A stretch of 64,000 nucleotides of DNA from Lysobacteraceae bacterium NML95-0200. Its GTDB lineage: Bacteria; Pseudomonadota; Gammaproteobacteria; Xanthomonadales; Xanthomonadaceae. The notes under the pieces are model-generated. The model worked only from the letters and a program-made list of their open reading frames with translations. It had not been told where the DNA came from and searched no databases. This document shows positions 27,353-35,917 of this stretch, one piece after another. Each line of letters begins with the position of its first letter. The stretch's first letter is position 1. The translations under genes were made by a program, and so were the position numbers. The stretch is taken from contig NWQQ01000017.1 of NCBI GenBank assembly GCA_002798255.1, forward strand, positions 101,051-165,050, given 5' to 3'.

Positions 27353-27727
27353 ATGACAACGCCATTCACGTTTACCCATCCTTGCCTGAGCTGTGGCGCC
27401 TGCTGCGCGCATTTCCGCGTCGGCATGCACTGGTCGGAAACCGAGCCGGAGCTGGGCGGGCGCGTGCCGCTGGAGCTGACCGAATCATTGCGCCTGCACG
27501 AGCGTGCGATGCGCGGCACTTGCAGCAATACCCCGCGCTGCATTGCGCTGGATGCCGAAATTGGCCGCTATTCGCGTTGCAGCATCCATCCGCAGCGTCC
27601 CAGTGCCTGTGAGGCGCTGCCTGCTTCCTGGGAGTTTGGCGCGCCCAGCCGCCAGTGCGATATGGCGCGCGCTGCCCATGGGTTGCCGGTTTTGACTGCC
27701 GATGACTGGCCAAAGCCGGCTCAATAG
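27353..27727 (+). CDS. YkgJ family cysteine-cluster protein
   Basis: 124 residues. N-terminal cluster CLSCGACCAHFRV and further Cys in RGTCSNTPRC, RCSIHPQRPSACEALPASW and SRQCD give the CxxCxxCC...C...CxxxxxRPxxC pattern of the YkgJ/UPF0153 family, thought to bind zinc or an iron-sulphur cluster; function unknown. Its stop overlaps the convergent rhomboid stop by seven bases. Confidence 0.87.
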   Translation: MTTPFTFTHPCLSCGACCAHFRVGMHWSETEPELGGRVPLELTESLRLHERAMRGTCSNTPRCIALDAEIGRYSRCSIHPQRPSACEALPASWEFGAPSRQCDMARAAHGLPVLTADDWPKPAQ

Positions 27728-28404
27728 CCGGCGCGTCTGCGCATTCTTTGCGCGATGGCATTGCGCGAGAGCAGCGCATAGATGCCGCCAAAGGCAAAAC
27801 CGGCCAGATGCGCAAGCCAGGCCACCTGGCCGTAGCTGGGGCCGATATAGGCAAAGATGGCCTGCAACAGCGCCCACAGGCCAATCAGTATGATGGCCGG
27901 GGCGCGGATGAATTCCAGAAACAGGCCCAGCGGCACCACGACACCCAGCCTCGCGCGGGGAAACAGCATCAGCCATGCCCCCAGTGTGGCCGATACCGCG
28001 CCACTGGCACCAATCAGGACATTGCCCTGTCCCAATGACAGGCCTGCGGCCAGGTTGGCAGCCGCGCCCCCCAGCAGAAACAGCCAGAGGAAGCGCCAGG
28101 CACCCATCATGCGCTCGGCAGGCAGGCCGAAAATCATCAAAAACACCAGGTTGCCAATCAGATGTGCCCAGTCGCTATGCAGAAACAGCGCGGTAAAGAG
28201 CTTCAGCCACTGCCCCGGGGATGGCCAACCCTGTCCCGTTCCCAGCGGCAGACCCACCGTGCCCCAGTCCAGCAGCCATTCCAGTTGTGCTTTGTTGGAC
28301 AGGCTTTGTGTCCAGACAAAACTGCCGCACATCAGCAATACCAGAAGCGGTGTGACCCAATGGGCTTCTTGATGACGCTTGCGTGGCGGGATGGCGATGA
28401 ACAC
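27721..28404 (-). CDS. rhomboid family intramembrane serine protease
   Basis: 227 residues and about six membrane helices. Catalytic Ser 134 in GASGAVS and His 199 in LAHLAGFAFGG form the rhomboid dyad; HSDWAHLIGNLVFLMIFG (His 76, His 81, Asn 85) supplies the conserved oxyanion-stabilising residues. Rhomboids cut membrane proteins within the bilayer; substrates are not predictable here. The gene tail overlaps the convergent YkgJ gene. Confidence 0.92.
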   Translation of the reverse strand: MFIAIPPRKRHQEAHWVTPLLVLLMCGSFVWTQSLSNKAQLEWLLDWGTVGLPLGTGQGWPSPGQWLKLFTALFLHSDWAHLIGNLVFLMIFGLPAERMMGAWRFLWLFLLGGAAANLAAGLSLGQGNVLIGASGAVSATLGAWLMLFPRARLGVVVPLGLFLEFIRAPAIILIGLWALLQAIFAYIGPSYGQVAWLAHLAGFAFGGIYALLSRNAIAQRMRRRAGY

Positions 28405-28594
28405 GGCGCTTGGCTGTCAGGGCGGGATGGAGGCGTGTGACAGGGTTTTCATAAGCCTGCACTGCCAGATGTTAGCTTCAGGTTATAGCGTTTATAGTAA
28501 ATGCCTGTGGTGCAGGCCGGACAAGCCCATGCATCAGCAGTTTCGGGCGGCAGCGCCCAGCCTTATGCCAAAAAACTTCTTCAAGGAGAATCTT

Positions 28595-30016
28595 ATGCAG
28601 CATTGTTCCCAACATGCCCGCTGGTCTGCACTGGCCATTGCCGTTTGCGGTGTACTGGCGGTGGGCAGCGCCGCCGCCTCGGGTTTCCAGGTGCGCGAAA
28701 CCAGCGCCAAAGTCGGTGGTCGTGCCTATTCCGGCACCGCAGTCGCCAGCAACGATACCTCGGTGGTGGCGGCCAATCCGGCGGCCATGGTCAATGCCGA
28801 TGGCGTGGTGATTCAGGGCAGTGTCGGTGTGATTGACCTCAAGGCCGAGTTCACCGGTGGCGGCGCAACTGCGCTTGGCACGGCTATCAGCGGCGGCAAT
28901 GGCGGCGACCCCGGCAGCCCCAAGCCGGTACCCTCGCTGGGGGTCATCGTGCCGATGCAGGGCGCACTGGAAGGCCTGACCCTGGGCGCCAGCATCACCG
29001 CGCCGTTTGGCTCGGGGACCGAATATGAAAACGGCTGGGTGGGGCGCTACAACGCCACCGAAACCAGCCTGAAAATGGCCGACCTCACCCTGTCGGCTGC
29101 CGTACAGGTGACTCCGGCATTTTCCGCAGGTCTCGGGCTGGTGTTTGAGCGCTCGCAAGTCACCTTGGGCAAGGACATCCCGCTGGGCGTGATGCTGGCC
29201 GCCGGCCTCAAGAATCCGGCGCTGGCCGCCACCCCGGACGGCAATGTCACGGTTGAAGCGGGCAATAACGCTTTTGGCTGGGTGGCGGGCTTGCAGTTCC
29301 GCCCGAATGATAAGTTCGCCATTGGTTATTCGCACCGTTCCGAGCTCAAGCACGACTTCAAGGGTGAAGCCGTGTTCACCACCCCGGCCGCCTTCCAGGC
29401 CATGCAGCCGGGCTTTGTCGCAATGGCACAGAATCCTGGCGCACCGCTGAATGCGGCGCAACGCCAGCAACTGATGGTGCTGGGCAAGGGCTTTGTCAAC
29501 ACCACCGGCAGTGCACGTCTGGTAACCCCGACCCTGGACACCCTGAGCGTGATGGTCGGCGTGGGTGAGCGCGTCAAGCTGTACGCCGATGCCCAGCGCA
29601 CCGGCTGGAGCAGCCTGCAGAATGTGCATATCGAGTTCGGTAACCCGTTCCAGCCGGCCAGCCAGGAAAACTTCCACTGGAAGGACACCATGTTCTATTC
29701 ACTGGGGGCGGAATTCCAATTGAACGATGCCTTTACCTTGCGTGGTGGTGTCGCCTACGATGAGTCGCCAACCAACAACATCGACCGCACTCCACGTCTG
29801 CCCGACAACAACCGCAACCTGTATTCGTTGGGGGTGAGCTGGCAGATGACCGAAAAGCTGTCGCTGGATGGCTCGTTCACCTGGGTAAGCATCAAGGACT
29901 CCACCACCCACCTGCCAATCAACCCGACCCCGCCGCAAAGCCGCTATACCAGCCTCAATGGCAAGTACAACGGCCACGCCACCGTGGTTGGCCTGGGGCT
30001 GACCTACAAGCTCTGA
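28595..30016 (+). CDS. OmpP1/FadL family outer-membrane transporter
   Basis: 473 residues from ATG 28595, preceded by AAGGAGA. Signal peptide ends near GSAAASGFQVRETSAKVGGRAYSG; mature FadL proteins begin with this hatch-domain pattern (SGFQ ... G.AYSG.AA..D.S....NPA). The rest alternates in beta-barrel fashion and ends YNGHATVVGLGLTYKL with an aromatic/hydrophobic tail. It should pass long-chain fatty acids or other hydrophobic compounds through the outer membrane. A strong terminator follows. Confidence 0.93.
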   Translation: MQHCSQHARWSALAIAVCGVLAVGSAAASGFQVRETSAKVGGRAYSGTAVASNDTSVVAANPAAMVNADGVVIQGSVGVIDLKAEFTGGGATALGTAISGGNGGDPGSPKPVPSLGVIVPMQGALEGLTLGASITAPFGSGTEYENGWVGRYNATETSLKMADLTLSAAVQVTPAFSAGLGLVFERSQVTLGKDIPLGVMLAAGLKNPALAATPDGNVTVEAGNNAFGWVAGLQFRPNDKFAIGYSHRSELKHDFKGEAVFTTPAAFQAMQPGFVAMAQNPGAPLNAAQRQQLMVLGKGFVNTTGSARLVTPTLDTLSVMVGVGERVKLYADAQRTGWSSLQNVHIEFGNPFQPASQENFHWKDTMFYSLGAEFQLNDAFTLRGGVAYDESPTNNIDRTPRLPDNNRNLYSLGVSWQMTEKLSLDGSFTWVSIKDSTTHLPINPTPPQSRYTSLNGKYNGHATVVGLGLTYKL

Positions 30017-30037
30017 TGTTCTGGCGTTGAGTGACAA

Positions 30038-30066
30038 GAAACCCCGGCTTTTGCCGGGGTTTCTTT
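30038..30066 (+). terminator. intrinsic terminator of the fadL-like gene
   Basis: AAACCCCGGC / GCCGGGGTTT stem with TTTT loop followed by CTTTG; nearly symmetrical, so it can also serve the convergent DUF4198 gene. Confidence 0.88.
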
Positions 30067-30080
30067 GTGAGGGACGCTAC

Positions 30081-30908
30081 TTAGTGGTGATGGCCGTGGC
30101 CATCGGCATGCTCGGGCAGCAGCACCTCCAGGGTCAGTGCGGCGTTATGGCTTTCCCACTGGCCAGGTGCGGTATTGATGTGCAGGGTGGTGAACAGGAA
30201 ATACAGCCCGCCGTGTTCGGGGCGGAAAGTAAACATGCCTTCGTGATCGGTATAGAGATGGCCGGGGCGGGTGTTTTCCACGTCGTAGAAATCTTCTTTG
30301 AAATGATGCCGGTAGTGTTCATTGTCATGCCCGACCACGATGCGGGCATTGGTAACGGGTTTGCCCTGATGCAGCACTTGCAGGCGCAGCTCGCCGCCGA
30401 CAATCAGGCGGTTGGGCGAGGTCAGCGGCAGGATTTCGATGCCCTCGCCGCTGGCGCGCATTTGATAGTTGGGATCGCCCTTGGCCAGATACACATCAGC
30501 GCGGCTGTAATACTGCATCTGGGCGGGTTTGCCGGGGGTGCGCGGGATGTCATCGGCAAAATACAGTTTGCCGTTTCTGTCGGCTTCAACGGCGCGATAC
30601 AGCGGGCCTTTGCGCATGCCGGTGGTGATGCGGTAGCTGCCATCGACGCTTAGCACGGGTTGCAGATAGACCGCTGCAGCGGTTTTGGCGGCTGCTTGCA
30701 GTGGCTGTCGGCTGCCATCGGGGGCAATCAGTGCAAAATGCGGCGAGTCCATGGCGAAATCCGCCTGGAACGGGGTTTCGGTAAAGGCCGATTCCACTTG
30801 CAGGCGCGGGTGCAACACATTGAACTGGTTGGGCTTCAAAAATGGCACATGGGCATTGGCCGAGCTTGCCAGAAGGGCAAGTGCTGCGGTTAGCAGGCGG
30901 TAGCGCAT
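30081..30908 (-). CDS. DUF4198 periplasmic protein
   Basis: 275 residues from the ATG ending at 30908, with GGAGAG upstream. Signal peptide MRYRLLTAALALLASSANA gives a mature N-terminus HVPFLKPNQF. The body (TPFQADFAMDSPHFALIAPDGSRQPL ... VLHQGKPVTNARIVVGHDNEHYRHH ... YTDHEGMFTFRPEHGGLYFLFTTLH) matches DUF4198, which is linked in other bacteria to nickel/cobalt uptake. The His-rich ending HADGHGHHH could bind metal. Preceded by an unusual structured leader (see 30952-31026). Confidence 0.83.
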   Translation of the reverse strand: MRYRLLTAALALLASSANAHVPFLKPNQFNVLHPRLQVESAFTETPFQADFAMDSPHFALIAPDGSRQPLQAAAKTAAAVYLQPVLSVDGSYRITTGMRKGPLYRAVEADRNGKLYFADDIPRTPGKPAQMQYYSRADVYLAKGDPNYQMRASGEGIEILPLTSPNRLIVGGELRLQVLHQGKPVTNARIVVGHDNEHYRHHFKEDFYDVENTRPGHLYTDHEGMFTFRPEHGGLYFLFTTLHINTAPGQWESHNAALTLEVLLPEHADGHGHHH

Positions 30909-30951
30909 CCGTTTCTCTCCTTGGGCTTGCAACAAGGGAAGGTCTGAACAA

Positions 30952-31026
30952 CGCCAATCCATCACTGGCATGATGGATTGGTAGCAGGTCTCCAGACCGG
31001 CGAGGCGCCTTCCGAATATTCGGAAG
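30952..31026 (-). promoter_or_regulatory. structured leader with stacked palindromes ahead of the DUF4198 gene
   Basis: Three inverted repeats follow one another: an 11 bp stem CCAATCCATCA / TGATGGATTGG around 30955-30982, GGTCTCCAGACC (30987-30998) and a perfect 18 bp palindrome CTTCCGAATATTCGGAAG (31009-31026). The last looks like an operator, the first two like RNA hairpins in the 5' leader. I do not recognise a known riboswitch. Confidence 0.45.
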
Positions 31027-31034
31027 ACCCCCAA

Positions 31035-31060
31035 GACCCTGCGACTACGCGCAGGGAGAC
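31035..31060 (-). repeat. REP-type palindrome (CCCTGCG variety)
   Basis: ACCCTGCGACTACGCGCAGGG with flanking GAC..GAC; the reverse complement of the elements at 42549, 44079 and 54005, so the family is dispersed along the chromosome. Confidence 0.75.
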
Positions 31061-31099
31061 AGGTTGTGGGGCGCGTTTGCGCGTTGTGAGCAGGTTTGT

Positions 31100-31125
31100 C
31101 AAAACGCCGGTTGCCCGGCGTTTTG
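31100..31125 (-). terminator. intrinsic terminator of putA
   Basis: On the minus strand AAAACGCCGG / CCGGCGTTTT with a GCAA loop, 17 bp past the putA stop. Confidence 0.75.
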
Positions 31126-31141
31126 CGTGTGGCAGGCGCTG

Positions 31142-34100
31142 TTATTCGCCCAAGGTCAGCAGGTTGGCATTGCCGCCCGCAGCCGTGGTGTTGATGGTCA
31201 CGGTTTTTTCGGTGGCAAAGCGCGGCAGGTAGTGTGGGCCGCCAGCCTTGGGGCCGGTACCGGACAGGCCCTGGCCGCCGAACGGTTGCACGCCGACCAC
31301 GGCGCCTATCTGGTTGCGGTTGACATAGATATTGCCGACCTTGGCGCGGTTGACGATGCGCTCAACGGTGGCGTCAATGCGCGAGTGGATGCCGAGGGTG
31401 AGGCCATAGCCGCTGGCATTGATGGCATCGACCACCTGGTCAAGCTCGTCGGCCTTCCAGCGCACCACATGCAGTGCCGGGCCGAATTTTTCTTCGCTCA
31501 GCTGCGCCATCGAGCGCAGTTCCCAGGCGCGCGGGGCAAAGAAGGTGCCATGCTCGGCCTCGGCTCCCAGCGGCGCGCTGGCAATCAGCCGTGCTTCACT
31601 GTCCATGCGCTGGGCGTGGGCATCAAGCACTGCCTTGGCATCGGCATCAATCAGCGGGCCGACATCGGTGGACAGCTCGCCGGGGTTACCGACTTTCAGC
31701 TCGGCCATCGCGCCGGCCAGCATCTGGATCACCTTGTCGGCGATATCGTCCTGCACCAGCAGCACGCGGGCTGCGGAGCAGCGTTGTCCGGCAGAGGTAA
31801 AGGCGCTGCCGATGGCGTCCTTCACCACCTGCTCGGGTAGCGAGGAGCTATCGGCAATCATCGCGTTCTGGCCGCCGGTTTCGGCAATCAGGGTGGCAAT
31901 TGGGCCTGCCTCACGGTTTGCCAGGGCGCGGTTGATGAGGCGGGCAGTTTCGGTGGAGCCGGTAAAGCACACCCCGGCCACGCGCGCATCGCGGGTCAGT
32001 GCAGCGCCTACCGTGGCGCCGTCACCAGGTACGAATTGCAGCACTTTTTCCGGGATGCCGGCTTCGTGCATCAGTTTGACTGCGGCATAGCCGATGAGAT
32101 TGGTTTGCTCGGCGGGTTTGGCAATCACGGTATTGCCCGCCGCCAGTGCGGCGGCAATCTGGCCGATGAAAATCGCCAGCGGGAAGTTCCACGGGCTGAT
32201 GCACACGAATACGCCGCGGCCTGCCAGTTGCAGGGTATTGGCTTCGCCGGTGGGGCCGGGCAGGGCATCAACACGGAACTGCTTGCGTGCTTCCAGCGCG
32301 TAATAGCGCAGGAAGTCCACCGCCTCGCGCACTTCGGCCACACCATCGGGCAGGGTTTTGCCCGCTTCCTTGGTGCACATCGCCATGTACGGGGCGATGC
32401 GCGCTTCCAGCAGGTCGGCGGCTTTTTCCAGCATCGCGGCGCGGCTATCGACCGGGGTGGCATCCCATTCGGGCTGGGCGGCGACGGCGTTTTCCAGCGC
32501 CTTTTCCACCGCGGCGCTGTCGGCAGGCAGCCAGTGGCCGACCACTTCGCGGCGGTCAGCCGGGTTGGTTACCGGGATTTTTGCGCCGCTGGCGCTGTAT
32601 CCGGGCACCAGCGGGGCGGCTTCCCAGCTGCCGCTGCCGGCGTTGTTGAGTTCAGCGGCCAGTGCGCGCAGTTGTTCGTCGTTGGCGAGATTGATGCCCA
32701 TGGAATTGTCTCGTGGCTGGTTCTGGCTGCGGTACAGGTCAACCGGCAGCGGGATACGGGGATGCGGGATTTGCTCGAAGGCGGCGACCACTTCAACCGG
32801 GTCGCGCACCAGCTCGTCGATATTCACCGACTCGTCGGTGATGCGGTTGACGAAACTGGAGTTGGCGCCGTTTTCCAGCAGGCGGCGCACCAGATAGGGC
32901 AGCAGGTCTTCATGGCTGCCGACTGGCGCATACACGCGGCAGGGCACATCGAGGCGGTTCTGCGGGATGACTTCGGCGTACAGGTCATCGCCCATGCCGT
33001 GCAGCTTCTGGAATTCATAGCGGAAGCCATCGCCCTGGCGCGCGCCGCCGCCCAGCTCGGTTCTGGCCATCTGGTGGATAGCGGCGATGGTCTGTGCGTT
33101 GTGGGTGGCGAACATCGGGTAGATGACATCGATGTTGTTCAGCAGCCGCCGCGCATTGGCCTGGTAGCTGACATCGGTATTGGGCTTGCGGGTGTACAGC
33201 GGATAGCCGGGCTGGCCTTCCACCTGGGCGCGCTTGACTTCGGCATCCCAGTACGCGCCCTTCACCAGACGCACCGGGATGCGGCGGCCGAGTTCACGCG
33301 CCTTGGCAGCGATATAGTCAATCACGAACGGCGCGCGGCGCTGGTAGGCCTGCACCACGATGCCGAAGCCTTCCCAGCCTTGCAGCGAGGCATCGGCCAG
33401 CACCTTGAAGATCAGGTCGAGCGAAATCTCCAGCCGGTCGGTTTCTTCGGCGTCGATGGTGAGGCCAATATTGTATTGCTTGGCCAGCTGCGAGAGCTCC
33501 AGCAGTGCCGGAGCCAGCTCGCGCATGACGCGCGCGTGCTTGGCGTGCTCATAACGCGGGTGCAGGGCGGAAATCTTCACCGAGATGCTGGGCGCGGCAA
33601 ACACGTCACGGAACGGCCCGGTCTTGCCGATGGCATGAATCGCCTGACGATAGGCTTCTAGGTAGCGTGCGGCATCGGCGGCGGTCAGCGCGCCTTCGCC
33701 GAGCATGTCGAAGGAGTATCGGAACTTGGCGTTCTCGCCCTTTTGCGAGCGCTCAAGCGCTTCGCTGATGGTGCGCCCCATCACGAACTGATGGCCCATG
33801 ATTTTCATCGCTTGCCGTACCGCAGCGCGAATCACTGGCTCGCCCAGTTTGCCAATCAGCCGGCCAAAGGCGCCGTGGGCATCGCGTTGGGTGGCATCGG
33901 AGAGGTTCACCAGCTTGCCAGTCAGCAGCAGCCCCCAGGTGGAGGCGTTGACCAGCAACGAATCGCTTTGACCCAGATGGCGCCGCCAGTTGGCATCGCC
34001 GAGCTTGTCGCGAATCAGCGCATCGGCCGTGCCCTGGTCGGGGATGCGCAGCAGCGCTTCGGCCACGCACATCATCAGCACGCCTTCCTCGCTGCCCAGG

Positions 34101-34333
34101 TCGTACTGGCGCATGAAGGCTTCAACGGTGCTCTGGTTCTCGGCGCGCGAGCGCACCCGGCGTACCAGGTCGGTGGCGGTGGCGCGGATGCTGGCGCGCT
34201 CGGCATCGCCCTGGCGAGCCTGTTCAAGCAGCCATTGCACGTGCCGGGTTTCGTCAACGACCCAATGCTGGGTAATGGCAGCGCGTAGCGCCTCGGGCGC
34301 TGCGGGGACTTCAGAAAGCAAGGTGGTACTCAC
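31142..34333 (-). CDS. putA: bifunctional proline dehydrogenase / glutamate-semialdehyde dehydrogenase PutA
   Basis: 1063 residues. I start at GTG 34333 (VSTTLLSEVPAAPEALRAAI); 22 more codons upstream are open but contain no good start. The N-terminal half is the FAD-dependent proline dehydrogenase barrel (FAAPSISVKISALHPRYEHAK, IDAEETDRLEISLDL, RLVKGAYWDAEVKRAQ, FATHNAQTIAAI, LHGMGDDLY); the C-terminal half is an NAD aldehyde dehydrogenase with catalytic Glu in AETGGQNAMI and Cys in AGQRCSAAR. There is no ribbon-helix-helix head, so it should not repress its own gene, and no C-terminal extra domain. Oxidises proline to glutamate at the inner membrane. Confidence 0.96.
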   Translation of the reverse strand: MSTTLLSEVPAAPEALRAAITQHWVVDETRHVQWLLEQARQGDAERASIRATATDLVRRVRSRAENQSTVEAFMRQYDLGSEEGVLMMCVAEALLRIPDQGTADALIRDKLGDANWRRHLGQSDSLLVNASTWGLLLTGKLVNLSDATQRDAHGAFGRLIGKLGEPVIRAAVRQAMKIMGHQFVMGRTISEALERSQKGENAKFRYSFDMLGEGALTAADAARYLEAYRQAIHAIGKTGPFRDVFAAPSISVKISALHPRYEHAKHARVMRELAPALLELSQLAKQYNIGLTIDAEETDRLEISLDLIFKVLADASLQGWEGFGIVVQAYQRRAPFVIDYIAAKARELGRRIPVRLVKGAYWDAEVKRAQVEGQPGYPLYTRKPNTDVSYQANARRLLNNIDVIYPMFATHNAQTIAAIHQMARTELGGGARQGDGFRYEFQKLHGMGDDLYAEVIPQNRLDVPCRVYAPVGSHEDLLPYLVRRLLENGANSSFVNRITDESVNIDELVRDPVEVVAAFEQIPHPRIPLPVDLYRSQNQPRDNSMGINLANDEQLRALAAELNNAGSGSWEAAPLVPGYSASGAKIPVTNPADRREVVGHWLPADSAAVEKALENAVAAQPEWDATPVDSRAAMLEKAADLLEARIAPYMAMCTKEAGKTLPDGVAEVREAVDFLRYYALEARKQFRVDALPGPTGEANTLQLAGRGVFVCISPWNFPLAIFIGQIAAALAAGNTVIAKPAEQTNLIGYAAVKLMHEAGIPEKVLQFVPGDGATVGAALTRDARVAGVCFTGSTETARLINRALANREAGPIATLIAETGGQNAMIADSSSLPEQVVKDAIGSAFTSAGQRCSAARVLLVQDDIADKVIQMLAGAMAELKVGNPGELSTDVGPLIDADAKAVLDAHAQRMDSEARLIASAPLGAEAEHGTFFAPRAWELRSMAQLSEEKFGPALHVVRWKADELDQVVDAINASGYGLTLGIHSRIDATVERIVNRAKVGNIYVNRNQIGAVVGVQPFGGQGLSGTGPKAGGPHYLPRFATEKTVTINTTAAGGNANLLTLGE

Positions 34334-34435
34334 GGTGGATTTGCGTTTGATGAGCAAGCTGCAAATTGTAGCGTTCGTGGGCAGGTTTGATACATGCAAG
34401 GTGGCCGCAGCGCCGGTTGGGGATATCCCCAGCTG

Positions 34436-34465
34436 CAGTCACAAGCGGATTGTTTGCTGTGACTG
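34436..34465 (-). terminator. hairpin after yeiH
   Basis: CAGTCACA / TGTGACTG arms (34436-34443, 34458-34465) directly behind the yeiH stop on the minus strand, followed by another palindrome GGGGATATCCCC. No clear T-run. Confidence 0.45.
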
Positions 34466-34467
34466 GC

Positions 34468-35496
34468 TTATCCCAGCGCCAGGGTCAGCAGCAGGCCGCC
34501 AAACACCAGGTAGGCAAACAGCAGTGCGGCCAGCAGCATCGGTTTTACTCCGGCCTGGCGGATGGCGCCAATATGGGTGCGCAGCCCCAATGCGGCCATG
34601 GCGGTGGCCAGCAAGCAGGTATCAATCAGCAGCAGCGTATCCACCACCGCACTGGGCAGCAGATGCAGGGAGTTGAACGCGCCAACCAGCAGGAACAGTA
34701 CCGCAAACCAGGGGATGACCAGCGCCGGTTTGCCCGCGCTGCCCTGATGGCGGCGGCGTATCCATACCGAGAGCAGCAGCAGGAATGGGGCGAGCAGCAT
34801 CACCCGGATCATTTTTTCAATGACGGCGATATTGGCCGCCTGTTCACCGACGGCGCGGCCTGCCACCACTACCTGTGCCACTTCATGAATGGTGGCGCCG
34901 GCATAGATGCCGTAAGTATGGGTATCCAGTCCGAACGGGGCTTTCAGGAACGGATACAGAAACATCCCGAGGGTGCCGAACACGACCACGGTGGCGACGG
35001 CGACGGATACTTTGTGCGCCTGTGCCCTGACCACAGGCTCGGCCGCCATCACTGCTGCCGCGCCACAGATGGAGGCGCCTGCGCCAATCAACAGGGTGGT
35101 TTCTTCATCCATTTTCAGCGCGCGTCCCAGCCAGCGGGCAAGCAGGAACACGCTGCCGACGATGGCTATGGCCAGCACGATGCCATGCAGGCCGACAGAC
35201 AGCATGTCCTGAAAGGTCAGCCGGAAGCCAAACAGCACGATGCCGGCACGCAGCAGCATGGTGCGCGCGTAATCGACGCCACTGCCCATGCGTGTGGCGA
35301 TATGCGGAAACAGGCTGTTGCCAAGCACGATGCCGAGCATGATGGCAAGTGGCAGGGCGCTGAGGCCAATCGCTTGCAGTGTGGGCAGACGGGCAAGCGC
35401 CAGGGCGCTGATGCCGAGAAAGGCGGCAAATGCAAGACCCGGCAGGCGGGCAGACCAGGAAGTGGACACGGAAAGCCTCAAATGAAAGGTAGGCAT
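34468..35496 (-). CDS. YeiH/UPF0324 family membrane protein
   Basis: 342 residues from the ATG ending at 35496. About ten hydrophobic spans; family segments LPLAIMLGIVLGN, GVDYARTMLLRAGIVLFGFRLTF, GAGASICGAAAVMAAEPVV, TVVVFGTLGMFLYP, GIYAGATIHEVAQVVVAG. These match the YeiH family, suggested to export sulfate or act in sulfonate metabolism in some bacteria, but unproven. It precedes putA on the same strand with 134 bp between, interrupted by a hairpin. Confidence 0.88.
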   Translation of the reverse strand: MPTFHLRLSVSTSWSARLPGLAFAAFLGISALALARLPTLQAIGLSALPLAIMLGIVLGNSLFPHIATRMGSGVDYARTMLLRAGIVLFGFRLTFQDMLSVGLHGIVLAIAIVGSVFLLARWLGRALKMDEETTLLIGAGASICGAAAVMAAEPVVRAQAHKVSVAVATVVVFGTLGMFLYPFLKAPFGLDTHTYGIYAGATIHEVAQVVVAGRAVGEQAANIAVIEKMIRVMLLAPFLLLLSVWIRRRHQGSAGKPALVIPWFAVLFLLVGAFNSLHLLPSAVVDTLLLIDTCLLATAMAALGLRTHIGAIRQAGVKPMLLAALLFAYLVFGGLLLTLALG

Positions 35497-35629
35497 GCTC
35501 CGGTCATGCGATATGCCCCGGGGCATTGGCGGCAAAAGTTTCGGAATTCTAGGGCAATTGACAGTGCCGGGTGTGGGCGCATACTTCGGCAGGCAGCGAT
35601 TGCAATTGCGCTACTGATAAGGCTTGAAG

Positions 35630-35917
35630 ATGGCAGACTTTTATGCCGGTGGAGAAGAAATCCGGCTGGCAGACCGGGTTGAATTGAGCGGTGCCAAGGG
35701 CGTTGTGGTAGCGCTGATTGCGGAAAATGCATATATGGAGGGATACCTGCCAAGCGACTGGTCATATCTTGAAAAGGGCGTGCTGGTGTTTTTTGAGCGG
35801 CATGGTCTGCTGCATTACCCCTGCATCGAGCAGGATGTCCGGCTTGTGAGTCGGGCAGATGGCGGGGTAGCTGGCAAAAGCGCAGGCAATCGCGCTGCGT
35901 ACAAAACGGCGGATTAG
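35630..35917 (+). CDS. conserved hypothetical small protein
   Basis: 95 residues from ATG 35630 (a TTG two codons earlier is open). The core IRLADRVELSGAKGVVVALIAENAY resembles a small KOW/SH3-like beta barrel (GDxVxxxGxxGxV), then SDWSYLEKGVLVFFERHGLLHYPCIEQDVRLVSR. I recall similar short proteins beside immunity or barrier systems, but cannot name a family. The stop overlaps the convergent dnaG stop by three bases. Confidence 0.6.
   Translation: MADFYAGGEEIRLADRVELSGAKGVVVALIAENAYMEGYLPSDWSYLEKGVLVFFERHGLLHYPCIEQDVRLVSRADGGVAGKSAGNRAAYKTAD

Noticed and set aside
30909..31035. Cobalamin or other known riboswitch before the DUF4198 gene
   Set aside because: None of the conserved boxes I know (for example GCCACTG of the B12 class) is present; only palindromes.
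31142..34399. Start of putA at the distal ATG ending at 34399
   Set aside because: The extra 22 residues do not resemble any PutA N-terminus; similarity to the family begins at VSTTLLSEVP.
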